Below the pieces are notes generated by a model. That model had not been told where the DNA came from. It searched no databases and was given only the letters and a program-made list of their open reading frames with translations. A DNA stretch of 6,573 nucleotides from Chloroflexota bacterium (GTDB taxonomy: Bacteria > Chloroflexota > UBA6077): positions 1 to 6,573 of the forward strand of contig JAJYKO010000321.1 of NCBI GenBank assembly GCA_021788565.1. Reading direction: 5' to 3'. Positions 1-5,702 of this stretch are shown here, in pieces (position 1 is the stretch's first letter; each line of letters starts with the position of its first letter). A program made the translations under genes and the position numbers.

Positions 1-69
1 GTCGGAGGGGCGGTCCGAGTCAATCAAAACATGGTGATAGTCGTTGTTATAACTTGTCACAAATTGGTA

Positions 70-98
70 TTGCATTCCCAGCGGGGGTATGGTATATT
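70..98 (+). promoter_or_regulatory. Candidate sigma-70-type promoter for the cluster (weak)
   Basis: A TATATT hexamer at 93-98 matches the -10 consensus at 5 of 6 positions. It lies 17 bases after TTGCAT at 70-75, a poor -35 that matches only the leading TTG. An alternative pairing is TTGGTA at 64-69 with TATGGT at 88-93 (18-base spacing). The region 40-100 is clearly more AT-rich than the rest of the window and lies upstream of the first gene, which fits a promoter. Transcription from here would give a leader of roughly 110 bases. An 8-base palindrome, GTTATAAC at 46-53, lies just upstream and could be an operator half. Nothing identifies a specific regulator. The assignment is by eye only. 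Confidence 0.3.
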
Positions 99-140
99 GA
101 CGACGCGATCGAGTGGCTTGGCTGATGAGTGGCCGGGTCC

Positions 141-158
141 GCCCATGATGATGTGGGC
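141..158 (+). other. Small inverted repeat in the leader of the first gene
   Basis: GCCCAT at 141-146 can pair with GTGGGC at 153-158 (five Watson-Crick pairs plus one G-U), with a six-base loop. It sits about 57 bases before the dsrE2 start codon and has no run of T after it, so it is not a terminator. The rest of 1-215 contains no convincing gene. A GTG at 129 is in frame with dsrE2, but it would add 29 residues that do not look like the family and would bypass a good ribosome site. Confidence 0.25.
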
Positions 159-215
159 TGGCAACTGGTCATCCTATGCCTAAGCCATTTTTTGTTGCAC
201 GGAGGAAAAAGGAAG

Positions 216-749
216 ATGCTTGTTGCAGAGCCGACGGTGATCCCAGCTGCAGCGATGGAGATGGAGCAGGAGACACTGCCTAGCGAACTATCGATGGTCG
301 TCTTCTCAGGCGATCTCGACAAAGTCCTGGCAGCCTTCATCATCGCCTGCGGCGCCTCAGCCATGGATACCCCGGTGACCATGTTCTTCACTTTCTGGGG
401 GCTCAACGTCCTCAGACGCGACGAGCCGGTCAAGGTGAAGAAACCCCTCGTGGAGTCGATGTTCGGCTGGATGATGCCCAGGGGCCCCGAGAAGCTCGCC
501 CTGTCGAAGATGAACATGGGCGGCATGGGCACCATGATGATGAAGCGCGTGATGAAGCAGAAGAACGTCTATAGCCTGCCAGCGCTGATTGCCACGGCCA
601 AGGAAGCCGGCGTCCGGATGGTGGCCTGCACCATGTCCATGGACGTCATGGGGATCACCAAGGACGAGTTGATCGACGGCGTTGAGTTCGGCGGTGTCGG
701 CAGCTACCTGGCGGCGGCCGACCACAGCAGGACCTCCCTGTTCATCTAG
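216..749 (+). CDS. dsrE2: DsrE2-type DsrE/DsrF-like sulfur-transfer protein
   Basis: 177 residues. The start at ATG 216 is set by a strong GGAGG at 201-205 with a purine-rich spacer. The protein matches the DsrE2-type (DsrE_2) family by recognisable blocks: an F-F-T-F-W-G-L-N motif at 57-64, an N-M-G-G-M-G turn at 100-105, the block around the conserved cysteine C138 (A-C-T-M-S-M-D-V-M-G, 137-146), and the closing D-G-V-E-F-G-G-V at 154-161. C138 is the expected persulfide or thiosulfonate-carrying residue; a second cysteine is C45. Methionine is unusually abundant (20 of 177), mainly at 82-113 and 135-145. Related DsrE proteins hand sulfur to or from TusA in the cytoplasm, often in rhd-tusA-dsrE2 clusters. 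I see no signal peptide; the hydrophobic stretches look like core strands and helices. It is the first gene of the cluster, 52 bases ahead of a second DsrE homologue. Family membership is firm; its sulfur donor and acceptor here are inferred. Confidence 0.9.
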   Translation: MLVAEPTVIPAAAMEMEQETLPSELSMVVFSGDLDKVLAAFIIACGASAMDTPVTMFFTFWGLNVLRRDEPVKVKKPLVESMFGWMMPRGPEKLALSKMNMGGMGTMMMKRVMKQKNVYSLPALIATAKEAGVRMVACTMSMDVMGITKDELIDGVEFGGVGSYLAAADHSRTSLFI

Positions 750-801
750 TTCCCACTGTAGTTGTGCACGGTGTACGCCGTTAGCTAGAAAGGAGGCATG
801 A

Positions 802-1176
802 ATGGCGGATAGTAGCTCGGAGAAAATCGTCATATTCGCGACCCATGGTAGTGAAGACCCAGAAATGGCAACCATCCCATATGTGATGGGCAACGCCGCC
901 CTCGCTATGGACGTTCCGGTGACCATCGTGCTACAGGGTGCCGGGGTCACCCTCGTGCAGAAGGGCTGCTACGAGCACATCTTCTCCGCAGGCTTTGATC
1001 CCCTAACCAAGCTCGTCGACAGTTTCAAAGAGTTTGGCGGCAAGACCTTCGTCTGCATCCCATGCATCGAGGCCAGGAAAATAACTCCGGACGAACTCGT
1101 CGAAGGTGTGGAGCTCGTCAAGGGTGCCCGAATCGTCCAGGAGGTCCTGGAGGCCAAGGCGGTTCTCAACTACTAA
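802..1176 (+). CDS. Small DsrE-family protein with C-x-x-C
   Basis: 124 residues, the usual length of a single-domain DsrE/DsrF fold. ATG 802 lies 5 bases after a perfect AGGAGG (791-796). An out-of-frame ATG at 798 is ignored. The N-terminal strand I-V-I-F-A-T-H-G (9-16), the P-V-T-I-V-L strand (39-44) and the C-terminal D-E-L-V-E-G-V-E-L (97-105) are typical of the family. The likely sulfur-binding cysteines are C85 and C88 in F-V-C-I-P-C, where DsrE-like proteins carry their active cysteine just before an E-A-R-x-I segment. C56 is a third cysteine. The pair could allow an intramolecular disulfide or persulfide resolution, unlike single-cysteine carriers. It probably forms homo-oligomers or a hetero-oligomer with the preceding DsrE2 protein and exchanges sulfur with the TusA encoded next. 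The exact DsrE subgroup cannot be fixed by eye. Confidence 0.87.
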   Translation: MADSSSEKIVIFATHGSEDPEMATIPYVMGNAALAMDVPVTIVLQGAGVTLVQKGCYEHIFSAGFDPLTKLVDSFKEFGGKTFVCIPCIEARKITPDELVEGVELVKGARIVQEVLEAKAVLNY

Positions 1177-1192
1177 CGTTCGCCCATCGGGA

Positions 1193-1216
1193 GCCGGCGT
1201 TAGGAACAACGCCGGC
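1193..1216 (+). other. Perfect 9-bp hairpin in the dsrE-tusA spacer
   Basis: GCCGGCGTT at 1193-1201 is exactly complementary to AACGCCGGC at 1208-1216, with loop AGGAAC (1202-1207). No T-run follows, so a classical intrinsic terminator is unlikely. It begins 17 bases after the dsrE stop. It could protect the 3' end of the dsrE message after processing, or slow readthrough into tusA. The loop GGAAC (1203-1207) is complementary to GTTCC at 1253-1257, at the foot of the next hairpin, so a pseudoknot is possible. Confidence 0.6.
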
Positions 1217-1230
1217 GGTCGACGGGGAAT

Positions 1231-1255
1231 AACCTGGGCTGAGACAACCCAGGTT
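1231..1255 (+). other. Perfect 8-bp hairpin upstream of tusA
   Basis: AACCTGGG at 1231-1238 pairs perfectly with CCCAGGTT at 1248-1255 around a nine-base loop. It ends 38 bases before the tusA start. The following bases are A-rich, not T-rich, so it does not read as a terminator on the plus strand. With the hairpin at 1193-1216 it makes the 117-base gap the most structured spacer of the cluster, suggesting mRNA processing, attenuation or translational control of tusA and the genes after it. Confidence 0.55.
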
Positions 1256-1293
1256 CCAAAAGCAAGAAATTTGAATCGCAAAGGAGACGGAAG

Positions 1294-1548
1294 ATGACAC
1301 AGACGGATCTCTCAACTGTACAGGCGGCCAAAATCGTTGACGCGCGCGGTAGCGCGTGCCCAGGTCCCCTACTTGAGGCCAAGAAGGCCATCGGTACTGT
1401 GACGGTGGGGCAGGTCCTCGAGATTTGGTCCAACGACGCCGGCACCAAAGTGGATATCCCCCTCTGGGCCAAGAAGGTCGGGCACGAGTACATCGGCTTC
1501 GCCGTTGGCGAAGGTTACGAGCGAATCTTCGTAGTCCGCAGGAAGTAA
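1294..1548 (+). CDS. tusA: TusA-family sulfur carrier protein
   Basis: 84 residues, normal TusA length. ATG 1294 follows AAGGAG at 1281-1286 with 7 bases between. The N-terminal strand ends in the signature C-P-G-P (C22-P23-x-P25), which opens the first helix (L-L-E-A-K-K-A). C22 is the only cysteine in the protein and is the sulfur-accepting residue of the family. The next block, V-G-Q-V-L-E-I-W-S-N-D-A-G (38-50), is the typical second strand and turn. TusA proteins carry sulfane sulfur or thiosulfonate in the cytoplasm for tRNA thiolation, molybdopterin synthesis or, in sulfur oxidisers, delivery to Dsr or sHdr systems. Being next to two DsrE genes and Hdr genes, this copy is more likely dissimilatory than a tRNA-thiolation protein (inference). 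The mvhD-like gene starts five bases after its stop, so the two are almost surely co-transcribed. Confidence 0.95.
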   Translation: MTQTDLSTVQAAKIVDARGSACPGPLLEAKKAIGTVTVGQVLEIWSNDAGTKVDIPLWAKKVGHEYIGFAVGEGYERIFVVRRK

Positions 1549-1553
1549 GAGAC

Positions 1554-1985
1554 ATGGCCGACGCCGCTGTCATGGCTGATGCCACCATCACGAAGCCGGC
1601 AACCAACAGGATTCTGGTGCTGGCAACCATATCCTGCGCTTATCCAGGGGCAGACACCGTGGGTCAGGCCCACGTCGACTATCCGGACAATGTGTTCGTG
1701 ATGCGGGTGCCGGCGCCCGTGCTGTTCCCTGACGATTTCTACACGCGTTGTTTCGACAAGGGGATCGGCGGCATCATCATCATGGCGTGTGGCACCGATT
1801 GCCCCTACGAAGGCGCCTACCAGAAGCTGGCCGCCCGCATCGACGGCCTCTTCCGGCCTTTGAAGGAGCGGGGCGTGGATCCACGACGGATCCGCCTCAC
1901 CTCTATCTGCACCGTTTGCTCTGGGGCCTTCCTCAAGGAGGTCAACCAGATGAATAACCTGCTTCAGCAGTTAGGAGCGGCCTAA
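1554..1985 (+). CDS. Free-standing MvhD/FlpD-family iron-sulfur protein with altered cysteines
   Basis: 143 residues from ATG 1554, which has AGGAAG at 1540-1545 overlapping the tusA stop. An in-frame ATG at 1572 is a possible alternative start. The fold is that of the small subunit (MvhD, hydrogenase delta subunit, [2Fe-2S]) that passes electrons to HdrA. Matching parts are C-A-Y-x-G-A-D (28-34), a Y-P-x-N-V-x-V-M-R-V strand (43-52), I-I-I-M-A-C-G-T-D-C-P-Y (74-85, the usual G-C-H-x-G-D-C-H-Y position) and R-I-R-L (112-115) before the last motif. C28, C79 and C83 occupy expected cluster-ligand positions. The other N-terminal cysteine of the usual C-x-x-C is T25, and the cysteine usually found after the R-V strand is replaced by P/A at 53-54. 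A new C-x-x-C pair, C119/C122, appears where the family has W-x-S-A-x-E. In Qmo complexes this domain is fused to the QmoB C-terminus; here it is a separate gene before both HdrAs. Its stop is one base from the next start codon. Confidence 0.87.
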   Translation: MADAAVMADATITKPATNRILVLATISCAYPGADTVGQAHVDYPDNVFVMRVPAPVLFPDDFYTRCFDKGIGGIIIMACGTDCPYEGAYQKLAARIDGLFRPLKERGVDPRRIRLTSICTVCSGAFLKEVNQMNNLLQQLGAA

Positions 1986-1986
1986 G

Positions 1987-3342
1987 GTGACCAATCAAGC
2001 TATCAAGGCGGATGCTCTGGTTGTAGGTGCCGGTATCAGCGGGCTCCAGGCTGCTCTGGATCTGGCAGATCAGGGCTACCAGGTCGTCGTCGTGGAGAAG
2101 GAGCCGAGCATCGGGGGAAGAATGATCTCCCTCAGCAAGGTGTTCCCTACTCTCGACTGCGCCAGCTGCATTACCACGCCGAAGATGGCGGCATCCGCCC
2201 ACCACGAGAACATCCACATATTCACTTACACAGAGCTGAAGTCGATTGAGGGAGTGCCCGGCGACTTCCATGCTACTGTGGTGAGAAAACCCCGATACGT
2301 GGACGAAGACGCCTGCATCGGGTGCCGCCAGTGCGAATACGCCTGTCCTGTCGACGTACCCCACGCTTTCGAAGGCGGTTTCGGCGCGAGAAAGGGCATA
2401 TACGTGCCGTTCTCGAACGCCGTTCCTCAGAAGGCGTTGTTGGACATGGACAACTGTGTCCTGTGCGGCAAATGCGAGCGGGTGTGCCCCGCTAACGCTG
2501 TCGATTTCACCCAGAAAGCTGAAGACGTCGTAATCGAAGCCAAGACCGTCATCCTGGCCACTGGCTTCGACCAGACCCCGCCGACGGCGAAGCCTCAGTA
2601 CGGCTACGGGAAGATTCCAAACGTAATCACCGGTCTTCAGATGGAGAGGCTGCTGGCCCCGCACGGTCCGTACGGTCGGGTGCTCCGCCCGTCGGATGGC
2701 AAGATGCCCGAGTCCATCGCCTACATCCAGTGCGCCGGATCCAGGGACAAGAGTCTTGGAGTCCCCTATTGCTCTCGCGTCTGCTGCATGTACGCCATCA
2801 AGCAGTCGATGCTGCTCTCGGGGGCGCTGCCGCTGGCAGACATCACGGTCTACTACATGGATATCCGCGCCTTCGGGAAGGGCTACGAGCAGTTCTTCCA
2901 GAACGCCCAGGCCATGGGCATAGAGTTCGTCAAGGGCAAAGTAGCCCGAATAACCGAGGGAGAGAACCAGAGCCCGGTCGTCAGGGTCGAGATGATCGAA
3001 GAGGACGGCGTGATCAGGGAGCGGCAGCACGACCTGGTGGTGCTGTCTCTGGGGATGGTGCCATCGTGGCAACCGAACGGCAAGGTGCCAATCAAGGTCT
3101 CGTCAGATGGCTTCGTCAACACGCCGCAGTTCAAGCTGCGCCCAACCCGTACCGACCAGGAAGGCATATTCGTGGCCGGCACCGCCGCGGGCCCCAAGGA
3201 CATCGTCGATTCAATCGTAGAGGGTGGCGCGGCTGCCATGGAGGCGTCTATGTTCCTGCGGCAGGCCGTCGTTACCGAGGATGCACCTTCGCGCGTCGGG
3301 ACCCCCGAGCTCGCAGCAGTAGGGGGAAGAAGCAATGGATAA
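1987..3342 (+). CDS. qmoA: Short HdrA-like flavoprotein, QmoA-like
   Basis: 451 residues. The start codon is GTG 1987, chosen because AGGAG (1973-1977) lies 9 bases upstream and the FAD motif begins within 15 residues. Order of parts: G-A-G-I-S-G dinucleotide motif (14-19) with E37 at the end of the second strand; the HdrA-specific D-C-A-S-C-I-T-T-P-K-M (57-67, C58/C61); two inserted ferredoxin motifs, C110/C113/C116/C120-P and C157/C160/C163/C167-P; then the HdrA blocks Q-C-A-G-S-R (C249) and Y-C-S-R-V-C-C (C262, C266, C267); and a final FAD-binding segment around F-V-A-G-T-A-A-G-P-K-D, which is the usual end of this fold. It lacks the N-terminal domain and C-terminal ferredoxins of full HdrA, as QmoA does. 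It is a cytoplasmic flavin and [4Fe-4S] electron carrier, probably paired with the next gene product; the end of its coding region overlaps that gene by 8 bases, suggesting coupled translation. The name rests on architecture and on the QmoC-like gene downstream. A plain HdrA paralogue name would also be fair. Confidence 0.87.
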   Translation: MTNQAIKADALVVGAGISGLQAALDLADQGYQVVVVEKEPSIGGRMISLSKVFPTLDCASCITTPKMAASAHHENIHIFTYTELKSIEGVPGDFHATVVRKPRYVDEDACIGCRQCEYACPVDVPHAFEGGFGARKGIYVPFSNAVPQKALLDMDNCVLCGKCERVCPANAVDFTQKAEDVVIEAKTVILATGFDQTPPTAKPQYGYGKIPNVITGLQMERLLAPHGPYGRVLRPSDGKMPESIAYIQCAGSRDKSLGVPYCSRVCCMYAIKQSMLLSGALPLADITVYYMDIRAFGKGYEQFFQNAQAMGIEFVKGKVARITEGENQSPVVRVEMIEEDGVIRERQHDLVVLSLGMVPSWQPNGKVPIKVSSDGFVNTPQFKLRPTRTDQEGIFVAGTAAGPKDIVDSIVEGGAAAMEASMFLRQAVVTEDAPSRVGTPELAAVGGRSNG

Positions 3343-5359
3343 GCAGTCCGAGCCGCGCGTCGGCGTCTACATCTGCCACTGCGGTGGCAACATCTCCGAC
3401 GTCGTGGACGTCGCGAAGGTTGCCGAAGAGGCCGGCGCGCTCCCGAACGTAGTGTGCTCCCGCACCAACATGTTCATGTGCTCCGATCCAGGCCAACAGC
3501 AGATCCGCGAGGATATCCAGAACCTGGGCCTGAACCGCGTGGTCGTGGCATCCTGTTCCCCGCGCCTCCACGAGCTCACTTTCAGGTCGGTGATGAAGCG
3601 CGCGGGATCCAACCAGTTCCTGTACGAGCACGCCAACATCCGTGAACAGGTTAGCTGGGTTACCCACGCTCACCCGGACAAGGCCACGGTAAAGGCTTCC
3701 AGGCTCGTTGCGGCTGCCGTGGGCAAGGCAAGGCTGTTGCAGCCTCTGGAGCCGATCCGGGTGGACGCCAGGCAGCACGCGGTGGTGATCGGCGGCGGAG
3801 TCAGCGGCCTGAAGAGCGCGCTGGATCTGGCTTCTTACGGGATCACCGTTACGCTGATAGAGAAGTCTCCGTTCCTGGGTGGGCACATGGCGCAGCTTGA
3901 CCAGGTGTACCCCACTGAGGAGGATGCTCTCAAGCTGCTCGACTCCCTCGTGCACGAGGTCAGCGCCAATCCACGGATCGAGCTGCTGACGAACGCGGAG
4001 GTTGTGGAGGCCGGAGGCTACATCGGCAACTTCCACCTGAAGGTGCGGCAGCGACCACGAGGTGCGAACATCCTATCCCGCCAGCTCAGCGCAGCCGCGG
4101 CTGTCTGTCCCGTCGAGGTTGAAAACGAGTTCGACTACGGGCTCACAAAGCGCAAGGCGATATACCAGCCGTACGAAGGCAGTTTCCCACCGATCCCGGC
4201 CATCGATTGGCAGAACTGCACCCGATGCGGTAAGTGCGCCGAGGTGGTAGGAGAAGGCATAGACCTGAACCTGGAGCCTGTCATCTTCGACATCGAGGCA
4301 GGTATCGTCGTTGCCGCCACCGGTTTCGAGCACTACGAGCCCTCCGAGGGCGAGTTCGGTTTCAAGAACCTGCCTGAGGTTATCACCCTGCCCCAGCTCA
4401 TCCGCCTGATGGCGGAGCAGAAGCGAACGGGCAAGCTCGTGTGGCAGGGACGCGTGGTCAAGAATGTCGCATTCATTCACTGTGTCGGAAGCCGGCAGAT
4501 CGAGGGTATCCATGAGCCCAGAGAGGGCGAGCAGCTCAACCAGTACTGCTCGCGCGTTTGCTGCACAGCGACGATGCAGGCAGCCAACGAGCTGAAGGAC
4601 AGCTTCCCCGGCACGGAGGTCTTCGACTTCTATCGCGACATCCGCACGTACGGTCGGGGTCACGAGGATTATTACGAAAACGCCAGCAAGAAGGGCGTCC
4701 TGTTCTTCCGGTTCGCGCCCGAGGATGCACCGGTGGTCGAGAAGGCCGAAGATGGATCGGACCATCCGGTGAGCGTGAAAGTCACGGACCGCCTCACCTT
4801 CGGGGAGCAGGTGGAAGTGCCCGTGGATCTGGTGGTCCTCGCTGTCGGAATGGTTCCGCGCAAGGTCGACGATCTGGTCGGCATGCTGAAGCTTCCCGTC
4901 GGGGCTGACGGCTATCTCCTGGAAGTCCACCCGAAGCTGCGTCCTGTCGAGGTTGCGGTAAACGGCGTCCTGCTGTCCGGCACCTCTCAGGGACCGAAGG
5001 ACATCACAGAGAGCACTGCCTCTGCATCTGCGGCCGCCGTAAAGGCAGCCACCATCCTTTCCAAAGGCTTCGTGGACCTGGATCCTTATGTGGCCGAGGT
5101 GATCCCGGACAAGTGCGATGGCTGTGGCGAGTGCGTGGCCGCCTGCGGCTATGAGGGCGCTCTGGTGCTGCACGACGTCGCATTCGGCGACCGCCATAAG
5201 GTGGCCGAGATCAACGGCGCGCTCTGCAAGGGCTGCGGCGCCTGCGTAGCGGTCTGCCCGAAAGAGGCTATAGAGCTGAAGGGCTGGACCGTAGAGCAGT
5301 ACGACGCGATGGTCGACGCCATCCTGGCTGAGGACGTCGTAGCGGAGGGGGCGAAATGA
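3335..5359 (+). CDS. qmoB: Long HdrA-like flavoprotein, QmoB-like, with degenerate internal Fe-S sites
   Basis: 674 residues, ATG 3335 after GGGGGAAG (3322-3329). Parts in order: N-terminal HdrA domain with I-C-H-C-G (C14, C16), M-C-S-D-P-G-Q (C49) and A-S-C-S-P-R-L-H-E (C74); FAD motif G-G-G-V-S-G (153-158), E176 ending the second strand; HdrA blocks H-C-V-G-S-R (C383) and Y-C-S-R-V-C-C (C405, C409, C410); final FAD segment near S-G-T-S-Q-G-P-K-D; then two C-terminal ferredoxin motifs, C594/C597/C600/C604 and C631/C634/C637/C641-P. Three cysteine sites expected inside HdrA are damaged. The D-C-x-x-C-I-x-T-P-K-M motif is replaced by T-E-E-D-A-L-K-L-L-D (194-203). The first inserted ferredoxin keeps only C258-P. 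The second keeps C295/C298/C301 but has V305 for the fourth cysteine. The frame is intact, so this is divergence, not decay. It ends without the MvhD domain of classical QmoB; that domain is supplied by the gene at 1554-1985. It is probably a soluble electron-transfer subunit docking on the QmoC-like protein. Confidence 0.86.
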   Translation: MDKQSEPRVGVYICHCGGNISDVVDVAKVAEEAGALPNVVCSRTNMFMCSDPGQQQIREDIQNLGLNRVVVASCSPRLHELTFRSVMKRAGSNQFLYEHANIREQVSWVTHAHPDKATVKASRLVAAAVGKARLLQPLEPIRVDARQHAVVIGGGVSGLKSALDLASYGITVTLIEKSPFLGGHMAQLDQVYPTEEDALKLLDSLVHEVSANPRIELLTNAEVVEAGGYIGNFHLKVRQRPRGANILSRQLSAAAAVCPVEVENEFDYGLTKRKAIYQPYEGSFPPIPAIDWQNCTRCGKCAEVVGEGIDLNLEPVIFDIEAGIVVAATGFEHYEPSEGEFGFKNLPEVITLPQLIRLMAEQKRTGKLVWQGRVVKNVAFIHCVGSRQIEGIHEPREGEQLNQYCSRVCCTATMQAANELKDSFPGTEVFDFYRDIRTYGRGHEDYYENASKKGVLFFRFAPEDAPVVEKAEDGSDHPVSVKVTDRLTFGEQVEVPVDLVVLAVGMVPRKVDDLVGMLKLPVGADGYLLEVHPKLRPVEVAVNGVLLSGTSQGPKDITESTASASAAAVKAATILSKGFVDLDPYVAEVIPDKCDGCGECVAACGYEGALVLHDVAFGDRHKVAEINGALCKGCGACVAVCPKEAIELKGWTVEQYDAMVDAILAEDVVAEGAK

Positions 5360-5637
5360 TCGACCTGAAAGCCCGGAACAAAGAAGCCTTGAAAGCGCTG
5401 CGGGAGCAGCGAGCCTCCGAGACCGAGGCCGTCCAGACACGGCTGAAGGCGCAAGTCAAGATGGTCAACGCGATTACGGCTGCGTTGAAGGATGGACCCC
5501 AGACGGTGCCTGCCCTCTCGCAAGCCACCGGTTTGTCCACAGAAACCGTGTTCTGGTATCTGATGTCCATGAAGAAGTACGGCAAGGTGGCTGAGGGTGA
5601 CCAGGACGGCGACTACTTCAAGTACCGACTGCTGTAG
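5356..5637 (+). CDS. Small winged helix-turn-helix protein inside the hdr/qmo operon
   Basis: 93 residues, ATG 5356 overlapping the previous stop as ATGA, with GGAGGGG at 5344-5350. This start geometry implies translational coupling to the QmoB-like gene. Residues 1-37 are strongly charged and helix-forming (many K, R, E, A), possibly a coiled coil. Residues 38-74 look like the helices of a winged helix: A-I-T-A-A-L-K-D-G-P-Q-T-V-P-A-L, then A-T-G-L-S-T-E-T-V-F-W-Y-L as recognition helix, then M-K-K-Y-G-K-V. A beta-wing ends in G-D-Y-F-K-Y-R-L-L. There are no cysteines, so it carries no Fe-S cluster of its own. It may be a DNA-binding regulator of the operon, or a winged-helix adaptor bound to the complex; the stoichiometric co-translation slightly favours the second. 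I do not recognise a named family, and the function is unknown. Confidence 0.8.
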   Translation: MIDLKARNKEALKALREQRASETEAVQTRLKAQVKMVNAITAALKDGPQTVPALSQATGLSTETVFWYLMSMKKYGKVAEGDQDGDYFKYRLL

Positions 5638-5650
5638 TGGGACAGGAGGC

Positions 5651-5671
5651 GGGGACCGGGGGCCGGTCTCC
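5651..5671 (+). promoter_or_regulatory. GC-rich hairpin and alternative SD pairing before qmoC
   Basis: GGGGACCGG at 5651-5659 pairs with CCGGTCTCC at 5663-5671 over a GGG loop: nine pairs, one of them G-U. The 3' arm bases TCTCCT (5667-5672) can instead pair with GGGAGA at 5692-5697, which is the ribosome site of the next gene. The two pairings exclude each other, so the first hairpin would leave the ribosome site free and the second would hide it. Three near-copies of GATCCC follow at 5673-5691. There is no T-run, so it is not an intrinsic terminator. The stem is certain from the bases; the switching role is inference. Confidence 0.5.
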
Positions 5672-5702
5672 TGATCCCTGACCCCGATCCCGGGAGATGA
5701 GA

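Noticed and set aside
1..21. Possible terminator of an upstream gene (TCGGA/TCCGA inverted repeat, 2-18)
   Set aside because: The stem is only 5 bp, there is no T-run, and it sits at the window edge.
129..215. 29-residue N-terminal extension of the first gene from GTG 129
   Set aside because: There is no good ribosome site at 129 and the extension does not resemble the family, whereas ATG 216 has GGAGG at the right distance.
1231..1255. TPP riboswitch: the bases GGGCTGAGACAACCC resemble the CTGAGA core of a thiamine element
   Set aside because: The second conserved half (the ACCTGATC/GGATAAT-like segment) is missing and no thiamine gene follows. The match is explained by the simple hairpin.
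1193..1255. Intrinsic terminators in the dsrE-tusA spacer
   Set aside because: Both stems lack a following T-run on the plus strand, and no minus-strand gene ends here.
1942..3072. Minus-strand open frame of 376 codons
   Set aside because: It is a shadow of the short HdrA gene; the protein has no coherent motif and there is no convincing ribosome site.
4073..5440. Long minus-strand open frame of 455 codons
   Set aside because: It is antisense to the long HdrA, whose motifs are unmistakable, and its protein shows no recognisable domain. Long antisense frames are common in GC-rich DNA.
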